The notes beneath the pieces are model-generated. The model did not search any database, was not told the DNA's origin, and worked only from the letters and a program-made list of their open reading frames with translations. The position numbers and the translations under genes are program-made. From positions 1-64,000 of the forward strand of contig NC_018260.1 in the NCBI RefSeq assembly GCF_000227135.1: a DNA stretch of 64,000 nucleotides, given 5' to 3'. The stretch is from Leishmania donovani (lineage: Eukaryota; Euglenozoa; Kinetoplastea; Trypanosomatida; Trypanosomatidae). Positions 1 to 8,582 of the stretch are shown here, in pieces (position 1 is the first letter of the stretch; each line of letters begins with the position of its first letter).

Positions 1-29
1 TAACCCTAACCCTAACCCTAACCCTAACC
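1..29. repeat. Telomere hexamer array (chromosome end)
   Basis: The window opens with almost five tandem TAACCC units, the complement of the TTAGGG repeat used by trypanosomatids. The chromosome end therefore lies at position 1 and the G-rich strand would point leftward. Only 29 bases are present, so the assembly has cut off most of the array. Confidence 0.95.
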
Positions 30-60
30 AGTACACCAGTACACCGTCACGCCCCCGTCC
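30..60. repeat. Subtelomeric block next to the telomere
   Basis: Directly inside the telomere the 8-mer AGTACACC occurs twice in tandem (30-45), followed by a C-rich stretch. Leishmania telomeres are known to be followed by short conserved telomere-associated blocks. This could be the remnant of such a block, but no longer tandem array is present here. Confidence 0.5.
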
Positions 61-760
61 TGTTGGAGAGGGTGTCGCGGTGCAAGGAATCAGTGGAGAG
101 AAAAAACCTAGCCCTGTGCGTGGCCTTACTCTCCTGCTCTTGTGCGGCGTCCTCGGCTTCGTCGAGTTGTATCAACGGCCTCTTGGCCCTTCTTGTTGTT
201 TAGTGCAATGTCTGAGCTGGAAGTTTTATCCAGTGCCTGGGCTACCGTCCGTCCTGTGCAGAGGACCACATGCCATGTGCCGGGGAACGGAGCTGTAAGC
301 AACTGTGCACCGATATGAAGTTTTGAAAGGAGTAGAGGGTAAAGAGATACGCCAACCACAAATGTGGGCGTGGCAGTAAGCGTCATGAAGTGTGCAACTC
401 AGAGAGCAAAAGACGTCGCGCGTGGTTACCTCTGCTGTCTAAACGTGGCTCGTTCTCAAGTCACTGGCATTACTCTTAAAGTGGTGTAGCGGACAGGATC
501 GTGAGATGACCGGGGTGCTAGTCAACGGAAGCGACTGTACGCAATGGGTGCACCCATGTCCCCCAACACACCTCCATGTGGTCTACTACCCTTGTCACGC
601 ACGTCGGTTCTTTTGCTCAGTACTTTCGATCATACGCGGTATCTGAAGAAACGTGAAGAAGAACGAGAGATTTTTTTAAAGGCACACACACATAGCAGGA
701 GCCGCACATGCAGGCAGGGAGCATCGCCCTTGCATACGGAAGAGGAAAAGAGAAGAGCAG
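61..760. other. Subtelomeric spacer, no supported gene
   Basis: I see no coding region here. Short reading frames exist on both strands, but none has biased third positions or a recognisable domain. It would be the 3' untranslated region of the last gene plus telomere-associated sequence. A T-run at 670-676 is the only low-complexity feature. Confidence 0.5.
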
Positions 761-1339
761 TCAAGGGCACCGTGGCTTTGAGTAGAGCATGCTCATGAGC
801 CGTGCGAGTTTTTCGTCCGGCCTTAGTTGCTCCACGTGCACAAAGGTCGCAAAAGGTGGAAAGGTAACGTGCAGATTTGTGTGCACCGGAACTCTGGAGC
901 GCAGCTCGGTGGGAACCCACAGTAAGTGCTTGTCCCTCTGCATCAGGGTTGAAAGGAATCGTGGCGACATAGAAGGGCATGCAACCACCCACTTAAGCAT
1001 GGGTGCACTCACTTGCTCCAGTATAAAGTCGCACACGGCACTCGGATCAGCGTTACGCAGCTCGCTCCGGTCAATTATATGGAAGATCTGTGCTGCATGC
1101 GCAGCAAAAAACGATTTGCCGCAGAATCTGTGCCAGACGTTTACCGGCGCCGTTCCGCGACGAAGACAAAGTCCGCTTTTCAGCGACAGGTTGTACGACA
1201 TCCAGATGGGCAGGACGAGGCCGAGAGAGTCCGCAAAGTCGATGAGTTGATGCAGCACATGCCCGTCAGTTATGGTGGTCTGTGTGTCCACAAAAAGAAG
1301 CGCAGTGCGCCTCTCTTCAAGTGCACGAGCGCTGTCCAT
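761..1339 (-). CDS. Hypothetical protein, 192 aa, most telomere-proximal gene
   Basis: I do not recognise this protein. It begins MDSARALEERR and is a mixed hydrophobic/charged globular sequence with no obvious signal peptide or membrane helix. An in-frame upstream extension to 1573 exists. I chose the ATG at 1339 because the minus strand carries a polypyrimidine tract at about 1438-1390 followed by AG dinucleotides, which is where spliced-leader addition would occur. Sequence upstream of that would not be in the mRNA. It is the last gene before the telomere, with its stop codon only about 730 bases from the hexamer array. The function is unknown; the coding call is moderately secure. Confidence 0.65.
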   Translation of the reverse strand: MDSARALEERRTALLFVDTQTTITDGHVLHQLIDFADSLGLVLPIWMSYNLSLKSGLCLRRGTAPVNVWHRFCGKSFFAAHAAQIFHIIDRSELRNADPSAVCDFILEQVSAPMLKWVVACPSMSPRFLSTLMQRDKHLLWVPTELRSRVPVHTNLHVTFPPFATFVHVEQLRPDEKLARLMSMLYSKPRCP

Positions 1340-1380
1340 GATGCAGTGGCTTTTCGTGCAGTGTGCGAAACGCACCGAAC

Positions 1381-1438
1381 ACGAAGAAAGACGCTCGTAG
1401 AGAGAGAGGGAGAGAAGTGAGGGAGAAGGTAAGAAAGA
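1381..1438 (-). promoter_or_regulatory. Polypyrimidine tract / trans-splice acceptor
   Basis: The plus strand is purine-rich (GAGAGAGAGGGAGAG and neighbours), so the transcribed minus strand is a CT-rich tract with AG dinucleotides just downstream. This is the usual signal for spliced-leader addition. It decides the start codon at 1339. Confidence 0.55.
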
Positions 1439-1703
1439 CAGCAACGGTGACGGAGTGGATCCTCCACGAAAACATGTCGTGGAGCGCGCCGTGTAAGAAA
1501 GGTGCTCCGGGCGGGGTTCCCCATACGGGGCAAGCGAGATGTGCGGTGGTGACAGCACCGCGGCCTCTGGCATTCGGTTTCAGTTTCAACACAACCATCG
1601 TTACACGAGCCCCACTCACGCATTCGCACACGGAGAGAACAAAAACAACGGCGAAGAGCCTACGGGCAACTGCATGCTCGCGCACCCACCCCCAGCCACT
1701 TCC

Positions 1704-4172
1704 TTACGGTGCTGTCCACTCCAGCGATCGGGGGAACTGCTCGTGATTCACAAAGGGAAGGTCCTGCAGGTCCTTCTCCGGGTGATGCTGCTGCATCTGC
1801 TGCACGGGGATCGGGTGCATGAGCCACGTCTGATCCTCCTCGAACGGGGTCTGATCAACCTTACCGGGCACCTGCTGCATCGGCCACAACTTGTTGACAT
1901 TGTACACCGGGGCCGGCTCGTCTTGGAGCGCTAGCTGCTTGTCCAGGTATTTGGCGGTGTAGGCGATCCAGTTGTCGCTTGCAGGCGACTGCTGCGGCGT
2001 CGCGGGGAAGCGCGAGGTCGGGGTGTAATACTCATGCGGGAACTTGTGCGCATTTGCCGGAAGGCTGGGGATGTCGCCGATGGCGCTGACCGCCTGCTCA
2101 CCCAGCGTTCGCGCCAGCAAGGCGTCCGTTGCGGCCTGAGGCCGAAGCTGAGGATGTATGATACGCCGCGGACGCGTCGCGCTCGCCGGCACGCTCACAG
2201 CCGCGAGCGACGACACATCCGCAACTGAGCCATCAACGCTGTTGCAGGCACGCAGGTCCCCCTCACTGCAGCCCAGGCGATCGGCGATGGACGTCCAGGT
2301 GTCGCCGTCAAACGTAGGTTCGAATGCCGCAAACGAGGACTCCGTCAAGGCGGCCGTGGCCGTGTGTGGCACAACCAACTCCTTCACTGCCGGATCGAAA
2401 GCGCCGTCGCCGGACTCTGCCGCGGAAATGTAGGTGAGAGCGGCCGCGCCGTTTGCCTGCTGCAGCTCCTCGACGGAGCAGCCGAGCACCTCCGCCGCCC
2501 TCCGCCAAGACGTGATGGCCGGCTTGCCGTCGCCTTGCTGCAGTGGCAGGACCGACGGCGTGGTGCTGAAGCTGGTCAAGCGCCGCGTCGCACTTCCAGG
2601 GACGCTCACTGCAACGCCCGCAGCCACCTCCTCCATCGTGTCATTGGCAGCCCTCAGCTCCGACTCGGAGCACCCGAGTCGCTTGGCGAGCGATGCCCAG
2701 CTATCGCCCTCTCGGGCCAGTTCGACGCTCAGATAATCCACTGGCGCGCTCTGCCAGTCGAGTGCAAAGGAGAAGAGTCGGTGGTGCTCGTGCGACGGCT
2801 TCGTCTCCGGGTCGTGCTCGGTTGGAAAGACGGCGCTGTCGTGCACGACGTTGCGTTTGTACGTTGTGTGAAACTCGCAGCTTGTCTGGCGGTGCAACCA
2901 GTGACGGATGCCGTAGATCCGCTGCTCGAACTCGGTGCTCTGAAACGGCATTTTCACCACCACGACACGGAAGTACTTGCGAAATTCATAGTGCGCCGTG
3001 GACATCTCCAGCTCGGTGAAGGAAGTGTCCGAGGAAGACGTCCAGAACTCGGCCATCCGGGTCCACGGCTCCATCTTCTCCACGTGCGGCCACGACACAT
3101 TGGCATCGTAGATGTTCGACGTACCCGGAATGGGAACATTGGCGCGGTTGATGAGGCTCACACACTGCTCCTCCAGCCGGACCAACTCGGTGCGCAAAAA
3201 GTGCGCCACCTCCTCTGCATCGTAGCGGTCAGGGCCGCCAAAGGGCCCCTTCAACGAAGCATTAAAAGCCGCCACCAGCTCCGGGTCAACGGCGCCACCG
3301 GTCGACAAGCTTTCAAGGCTCGCGCGCACGCTCTTGAGTTTTTCTTCCACCACCTGGCGTCCCACATCCTTGAGAAACATCACGACGTCGTCGGCAAGTT
3401 TCATCACGTGATGGTCCCAGAACCCCTCCAGCACGATGCGATACGTCACTTCCGACGCACTGATGCCGGTATCGTTCGTGTTCTCGAAAACGAAGCGCTT
3501 GTTGCGCGCCTTGGCCACCTCGTACTCGTACCAGTCCTCCGTGTTCCATCGAAAGGGGAAAGTAGAGCGCTCAGCTGGAATCTTGCCCGCGCATGGCAAG
3601 GGCTCCTCTAGACGACCGACATCCCGCTGCACCTCGAGCGGACTCAGCACCTTGGCGTGATGCAGACGCTCGGCAACGGCGCGAGTCATGATCGTTTCGC
3701 GTGTTGGGTTTACCACGGCCGTCTCGGCGGTGTTCATCTTTGTCAAGAATGCCTCACGGAAGGGAAACCCCTTGGCGCCCTTTCCCCGCGACGATTGTGG
3801 TGCGTAGCGGCTAAATTTGCGCAGCTGCTCAACATAGTCGCGCCCTTTGGAATCGAACTCGTTGTAAGGGCGAAAACGGTATGCGTTGGCCGGTGCGCTG
3901 GCACTCCATGGCCGAAAGTCGCCGAGGTGGTGCGTCATGGACGTGCATACGTACCAGCTATCGACGTACTGATCCTCCGGGACGTCGGGCCGCACTAAAT
4001 TGCCGCGGATGGAAACAGGAAATTTGTCGTCGATGGGGTCGATGAACTCGTTGGTCTTGGTGCTATTCATGTTTTGTGGGGCTGCCACGGGCGCCGGTCC
4101 GTCGAACTTTGGCATCTGCGACGGTATGCGATACCGCGACCAGTAGTAGCGTGCCACTGTGCTGCGCCTCAT
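1704..4172 (-). CDS. LysM-domain protein, probable mitochondrial, 822 aa
   Basis: The N-terminus (MRRSTVARYYWSRYRIP) is basic and lacks acidic residues, like a mitochondrial presequence. Three related LysM-like units lie at about residues 481-525, 545-602 and 617-663. Each has a W, a 'LGCSE/V..L' turn and a closing 'VSVP' or 'VVPH' strand, as in LysM folds. The first 470 residues and the tail (690-822) match no family I can name; the tail is rich in aromatic, Pro and Gln residues. LysM modules classically bind N-acetylglucosamine polymers, but in a mitochondrial protein they more likely act as RNA or protein contact modules. A kinetoplastid-specific mitochondrial ribosome or RNA-processing factor is plausible. 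The start at 4172 is supported by a polypyrimidine tract on the minus strand at about 4250-4186. Confidence 0.8.
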   Translation of the reverse strand: MRRSTVARYYWSRYRIPSQMPKFDGPAPVAAPQNMNSTKTNEFIDPIDDKFPVSIRGNLVRPDVPEDQYVDSWYVCTSMTHHLGDFRPWSASAPANAYRFRPYNEFDSKGRDYVEQLRKFSRYAPQSSRGKGAKGFPFREAFLTKMNTAETAVVNPTRETIMTRAVAERLHHAKVLSPLEVQRDVGRLEEPLPCAGKIPAERSTFPFRWNTEDWYEYEVAKARNKRFVFENTNDTGISASEVTYRIVLEGFWDHHVMKLADDVVMFLKDVGRQVVEEKLKSVRASLESLSTGGAVDPELVAAFNASLKGPFGGPDRYDAEEVAHFLRTELVRLEEQCVSLINRANVPIPGTSNIYDANVSWPHVEKMEPWTRMAEFWTSSSDTSFTELEMSTAHYEFRKYFRVVVVKMPFQSTEFEQRIYGIRHWLHRQTSCEFHTTYKRNVVHDSAVFPTEHDPETKPSHEHHRLFSFALDWQSAPVDYLSVELAREGDSWASLAKRLGCSESELRAANDTMEEVAAGVAVSVPGSATRRLTSFSTTPSVLPLQQGDGKPAITSWRRAAEVLGCSVEELQQANGAAALTYISAAESGDGAFDPAVKELVVPHTATAALTESSFAAFEPTFDGDTWTSIADRLGCSEGDLRACNSVDGSVADVSSLAAVSVPASATRPRRIIHPQLRPQAATDALLARTLGEQAVSAIGDIPSLPANAHKFPHEYYTPTSRFPATPQQSPASDNWIAYTAKYLDKQLALQDEPAPVYNVNKLWPMQQVPGKVDQTPFEEDQTWLMHPIPVQQMQQHHPEKDLQDLPFVNHEQFPRSLEWTAP

Positions 4173-4706
4173 CGCTGCAGGCAGAGAGGTCGATCAAAGA
4201 AGAGTGGAATCGCGAGAGCGAGAAGGGGAAAAAGAAAGGGTCACTCTACTCGTGCGAGCGAGCCGGTGGCGAGGAGTGTCACCGTGGCACGTTTTCGTGT
4301 GTTTTTTTCCCTCTCTCTGGCTCGTACGTGCGGAGCGCCCTGCACATCTGCGTCCAAGGAGAGATAGATAAAGGAAAGCAAAGAGAGTGCAATGGGGATG
4401 GCGAAGCATAACGGGGGCCATACAAGTGGGCGATAAGGCCGGAAAAAAAAAGCCGCGGAGCCCGACGCACAAGATGGATACCACAGGTCGCGCAGAATGA
4501 GGCGACAGGTTTTTCTTTTTCGTGAAGGAAATATTGCGCCCACGCCCATGCAAAAAAAAAGGTCCGTGACAACTGTGCGTGGTACCGAGGGCCCATTGAA
4601 GAGCTGAAGCATGCGCACGGAGTCCAGAGTGTGGTTACGTGGAGTAGAGGACGCATACGGGCAAACTCAAGCACAAGCAGTGAAATATTGTGCTGTCGCA
4701 CTTGTT

Positions 4707-5036
4707 CTACGGTGCTGGTGCCACGGCAAACGGGTTGCTTGTATCATCCACCATCCACCCGTACTGGCGAATGAGTTCCTCCTTTCCGCGGCAGCTCACA
4801 GTACTGACAGGCGCGTGCAGCGCCTGCTTACTGGCTGCGCTGGCGACATCCGCCAGCACGGCAAACCAGAGCAGCCCTTCGCTGATGCCGCGGATGAGGG
4901 CCACCTTTCCATTCCGCAGGCTTTTCGTGAAGTGAACAATCTGCCCGGGCTGGAAACCGTAGACGTTCTCAGCGCTAATGTCGAGAACGATGGTGTCGCC
5001 CGAGATGGTTGTTGCGGTGGCCGAAACCTCGCCCAT
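4707..5036 (-). CDS. Hypothetical protein, 109 aa
   Basis: This short frame starts MGEVSATATTISGDTIVLD and has alternating hydrophobic residues suggesting a small beta-rich fold. There is no signal peptide or clear membrane segment, and the tail is Pro/Ala-rich (NPFAVAPAP). Its coding status rests on position in the directional cluster, on no competing longer frame, and on a CT-rich minus-strand stretch at about 5290-5205 that could supply a splice acceptor. I do not recognise the family. Confidence 0.55.
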   Translation of the reverse strand: MGEVSATATTISGDTIVLDISAENVYGFQPGQIVHFTKSLRNGKVALIRGISEGLLWFAVLADVASAASKQALHAPVSTVSCRGKEELIRQYGWMVDDTSNPFAVAPAP

Positions 5037-5629
5037 TGTGTATGCATTTGTAGGTGCGAAAGCAGGTGACCGACAGCCACAGACGCCGGACCGGGTGCCG
5101 ACAGAAACCAGCGCAGAGCGTCCGCTTTCGATGGTGAGATAAAGAGGTATCTATACCCTTGTCGCAAATGGAGTCCTGCACCTCAGTCGCGAGAAATGAC
5201 ACGCACGTAAGCGCAAGAGAAAGACGTCAGACGATGGTGATGAGTAGTACAGTGAGTACACGACGGAGACAAAGAAGAGAGTGAGTAATTGCATGAGCTG
5301 CAAAAAGAGCAGAGGAAGACGCCGCGTCTGTCGCCGCCGCCCTTACACCCACTCTGACCTTATTGATCGCATGCGTATCTGCGCATCCGTTGGACACACG
5401 GAGACACTAACTACGCGTGCAATCTCGTATCACGTCACCTGCTTGTGGTAGAAAACAAGCTATGCAGCTCTTTTTTTTATATTACCGTTCTTCTATTTGT
5501 TCTGCTCTATTCCATCAACTAGGAGAGCACGGGCGGCGACGCGATGTCCACACCGCGTGGCAGCGGCAAGCCTGCCATGCAGCGGGAAAAGGGACAGAAA
5601 CATAACCTGCCCGCCCGGCCCTGCGTGGT
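5037..5629. other. Intergenic spacer with polypyrimidine tract
   Basis: It holds the 3' region of the PrimPol gene and the splice-acceptor region of the 109-aa gene (purine-rich plus strand at about 5205-5290). A T-run lies at 5470-5477. I see nothing else. Confidence 0.5.
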
Positions 5630-7300
5630 TTACGGAGCGCCGCCAAGAAGGTGGGGTGGTGATCGGTAAGAGGCGCAGTCCGGATCGAAGCACTTTTGCA
5701 CAAACGTCATTCGCACCGTATCCACCACAAGGTAGACGTTATTGGATTTGTGCTCACGGCCGATATTTTGGCAATAGCGCGTTCCACGTACAGAAAAGCT
5801 GAGAAACCGGCCGTGGAGACTGTGCGGCTGGGCCACTGTGCATGCGCGATTCGCAACCTGCGAGTACGCCTTCTGCAAGCTTGAGGTAAGCAGGGCGATG
5901 TCGACGTTCAGTGAGACGGTGTGCAGCGTTGCCGGGACAGTCCCCTCACTCAGGCTCGCCGGCAGCGCACACGCTCGCGTGTTCATGGGAGCATCAATCT
6001 CTTCCGTGAGCTTGATGAGGGAAATGGGTGCAACGTCCTTTGCGAAACGATGTCCGATCAAGGTGCTCAGAAAAACATCCAAAGATATCGACGCGGTGTC
6101 GGCAGAGTTCGAAAAGTGTTCAACACAGGAGCCAGCAACGTAATGACGATACGGCAGCAAAACACTCTGCTTGCCCAGCTTACAGCTGCCGACGCAACGC
6201 ATCATTCGGTTCTTGGAGTAGACAGCCTCGTCAATCACGCAACGCCGCGGGAGGTAGGGGAGGGTGTTACGGGGATAATCAGGTGGTAGCGCGCGAAACA
6301 CCGGATACCATGCAGGGGGCTTGTGAAAGAAGAGGGCGCCGTGCAGTTGAGAATCGTGCGCGGCTCGCTCGCTCACGTGCGCCACAAAGTCGCGCACAAA
6401 CACCTTCACAGAGTTTGTGGACTCGAACATGCGGCCGTGCAGCTTGAGAATGTAGTGTTGTGAGAATTTTGTCGCCGCGCCAGAGAGAGGCAGAGACTCC
6501 AGCACCCAGACATCTGCAAAGACGCTTCCTGGTCCCTCGACTTCGAGTCGTGGAGGAACCCACGAGGGGTGCCGATCGCGCACAAAGGAGTCCAGTGCGC
6601 TAAGCAACACGTCGCACGTGTTACGATTATCCGGCTCGATATGACAGTCTAATCCACATACGTCAGTCGGCTCACGCGCCGCGAGCCGACGCAGTTCCTG
6701 ATACCGGCTCTGGCAACATTGAAAGGCGATGCGTCGGATGCCGCTGACGTCCTCCTCCACCTGCACGAGCGAGTCGGTTTCCTCCACAGAGGATGACGTC
6801 GAGTCGTCGTCGACCGCGATAACATGCTGCAGTGCCGTATGATTAGTCTCTCTCTCCACGTCCAGGTAGAGATGACACGGACCTCCCTCGCGAATAATCT
6901 CGTATAGGTGCAGCTGGCGGGAATCAATTCGTGACAAGATGGACCGCACACCGTCGAGTGTGGCGGCAAGAAACATGCGACTCTGCTGCGACAGTGGTGT
7001 AGCACCGTAGAGGAGGGAGAAGTCCTCGCGCACTCGCTTCCGCTGGGCGGCGAGGACGTTGGGGGGCTCTTGCCGCCGCTGGAATAAGTTGGTGGGCGCA
7101 TGACGAGACAGGAGGCGTGATACCTCGCTTGCTGGCGGGAACTCGATGGAGAAGCAGAGCCAATGCGGTGCCCTCGAGGATCCGCCATGGCAGCCGCCCC
7201 CGGCCTTGTCCACAAAATCAAACAGCTGTTGTTGAACGGGAAAAAGCCGACACTCGCTGGGGTCAAACTGCTTTTCAAACGTGTCCTTGCACCATAACAT
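5630..7300 (-). CDS. PrimPol-family primase-polymerase, 556 aa
   Basis: This is an archaeo-eukaryotic primase-type enzyme that can start DNA chains and bypass lesions. All core motifs are visible. Motif I is LYLDVE (D147, E149), motif II is SQH (S280, H282), and motif III is VIDEAVYSKNR (D357). The C-terminus carries the UL52-type zinc module as C510-x6-H517...C537-x4-C542, within 'YCQNIGREHKSNN' and 'QKCFDPDC', which closely resembles human PrimPol. The length matches the family (about 560 residues). Trypanosomatids encode two such enzymes, PPL1 and PPL2. The short C-terminus ending soon after the zinc module does not let me say which this is. The N-terminal 'FPVQQQLFDFV' region also fits the family. 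All catalytic and metal residues are present, so activity is expected in the nucleus or mitochondrion. Confidence 0.9.
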   Translation of the reverse strand: MLWCKDTFEKQFDPSECRLFPVQQQLFDFVDKAGGGCHGGSSRAPHWLCFSIEFPPASEVSRLLSRHAPTNLFQRRQEPPNVLAAQRKRVREDFSLLYGATPLSQQSRMFLAATLDGVRSILSRIDSRQLHLYEIIREGGPCHLYLDVERETNHTALQHVIAVDDDSTSSSVEETDSLVQVEEDVSGIRRIAFQCCQSRYQELRRLAAREPTDVCGLDCHIEPDNRNTCDVLLSALDSFVRDRHPSWVPPRLEVEGPGSVFADVWVLESLPLSGAATKFSQHYILKLHGRMFESTNSVKVFVRDFVAHVSERAAHDSQLHGALFFHKPPAWYPVFRALPPDYPRNTLPYLPRRCVIDEAVYSKNRMMRCVGSCKLGKQSVLLPYRHYVAGSCVEHFSNSADTASISLDVFLSTLIGHRFAKDVAPISLIKLTEEIDAPMNTRACALPASLSEGTVPATLHTVSLNVDIALLTSSLQKAYSQVANRACTVAQPHSLHGRFLSFSVRGTRYCQNIGREHKSNNVYLVVDTVRMTFVQKCFDPDCASYRSPPHLLGGAP

Positions 7301-7674
7301 TCAAGAGAAAGCCCCGCCTTCAGGTCTGTATCTGTCAAAGACACGAAAAACGCAACAAAAACGGACCATAGGACAAAACACGAAACCCCCAAGGGCAACA
7401 CCGGAGCACAACAAGTGGAAGACGCAGAGAAAGAGATGGGTGGGCGAGGAAGCAAAGGAATTCACCGCAGCGAACCAGGAAGAGAGCACCGGCAGTCTAC
7501 GTTCGCCGCCCTGCGACAACACGTGCTAAAACTAAAGCGGACTCGCATCCCTATATGCGGCATACCCGCACGAGCCCTGTTATGTAGCAAACGCGTCATA
7601 CCCAACAACAGCCAGCGAAAGAAAAAAAAAATAAATTCTTTTTCTTTACTCTTTACGCACAAACAATTGATGTA
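7301..7674. other. Spacer upstream of PrimPol
   Basis: The plus strand is A/G-rich, especially 7410-7450, so the minus strand offers polypyrimidine tracts for trans-splicing of the PrimPol mRNA. An A-run and T-rich stretch at 7620-7650 borders the retroposon-like element that follows. Confidence 0.45.
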
Positions 7675-8121
7675 GGACACCTCAGTGCGTGGTATCTCGG
7701 TGCTCAGTACACCCCTACTCGCTCTGTCGGCGCGGGGGAGGGAGTGGGGGCGGGGAAGCCAAGCAGCCCTCCCTTCCTGTGCCTGCGAAATGCCGAGCCC
7801 ACCGCTGGTGATGACAGGGTGAAGCGCCTGCCGCCTAGGCAGGTGGGTGCGACGTATCACTGCGGATGTCGGTGGTCAGGTCCTGGACGGGGATGCGTCG
7901 GAGCGACCGGCGACAGAGAGCACGCTTGCGCCACCCATGCGATGGGCCGAGGTGCCAGCATGGCTCGAGTGCATCTCACGCGCCCCTCGCACTGCCTACT
8001 GGTTGGGGCAGCCTGGGCGTCACGCCGAGGTGTAGGGACGGGGGGGTGGTGGTGGTGATGGTGGTGCACCCGGGGTGGCGACCGGCATGATGGGGGAGCG
8101 GCTATGAGGCGACCCCCCCCG

Positions 8122-8152
<31 letters not shown>

Positions 8153-8424
8153 NNNNNNNNNNNNNNNNNNNNNNNNNNNNNNNNNNNNNNNNNNNNNNNN
8201 NNNNNNNNNNNNNNNNNNNNNNNNNNNNNNNNNNNNNNNNNNNNNNNNNNNGGAGCGGGGAGGGGTGGGCGCAGCTCGAGACGGAGGCCGTGCTGAGGTG
8301 GCTGGGTCGGGGCATTGCTTGCATGCGTGCGTGTCTCGGGCTGCTTCGCGCCAGGCGATGGGGCCTGTGGCACGCCGGGGGCCGAGCGGAGCTTGGCTCA
8401 TGCTGTGTGGCAGCGAATGGGCAC
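7675..8424 (+). mobile_element. SIDER-like retroposon, family A copy 1 (antisense to the genes)
   Basis: The element runs from GGACACCTCAGTGCGTGG to about GCGAATGGGCAC and is the same as three other copies in the window, but in the opposite orientation. I take the GGACACCTCAG end as 5' because it weakly resembles the conserved 5' signature of trypanosomatid ingi/L1Tc retroposons, and because the other end is shared with family B. Its middle has a 30-base G run followed by 99 Ns (8153-8251). It lies between the mL44-like and PrimPol genes, in the former's 3' untranslated region. Name and orientation are inferred; the repeat itself is directly seen. Confidence 0.7.
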
Positions 8425-8582
8425 ATGCTTTTTTTTCCAAAGTCTTCGCAATGCCAGTGAATGGGACCATAGCATTCACAACCCTCCATCTGCGCCTGTG
8501 CGTGCTCCTGCATACGGTCCAGAAAAAGTGCAATAGCGGGAAACACAACGCTTTTATAGAGAGAGAACTGTTGCGGCTGTGA

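Noticed and set aside
2364..3611. 415-codon plus-strand frame
   Set aside because: It lies wholly opposite the LysM-protein gene and is an antisense shadow produced by GC-rich third positions.
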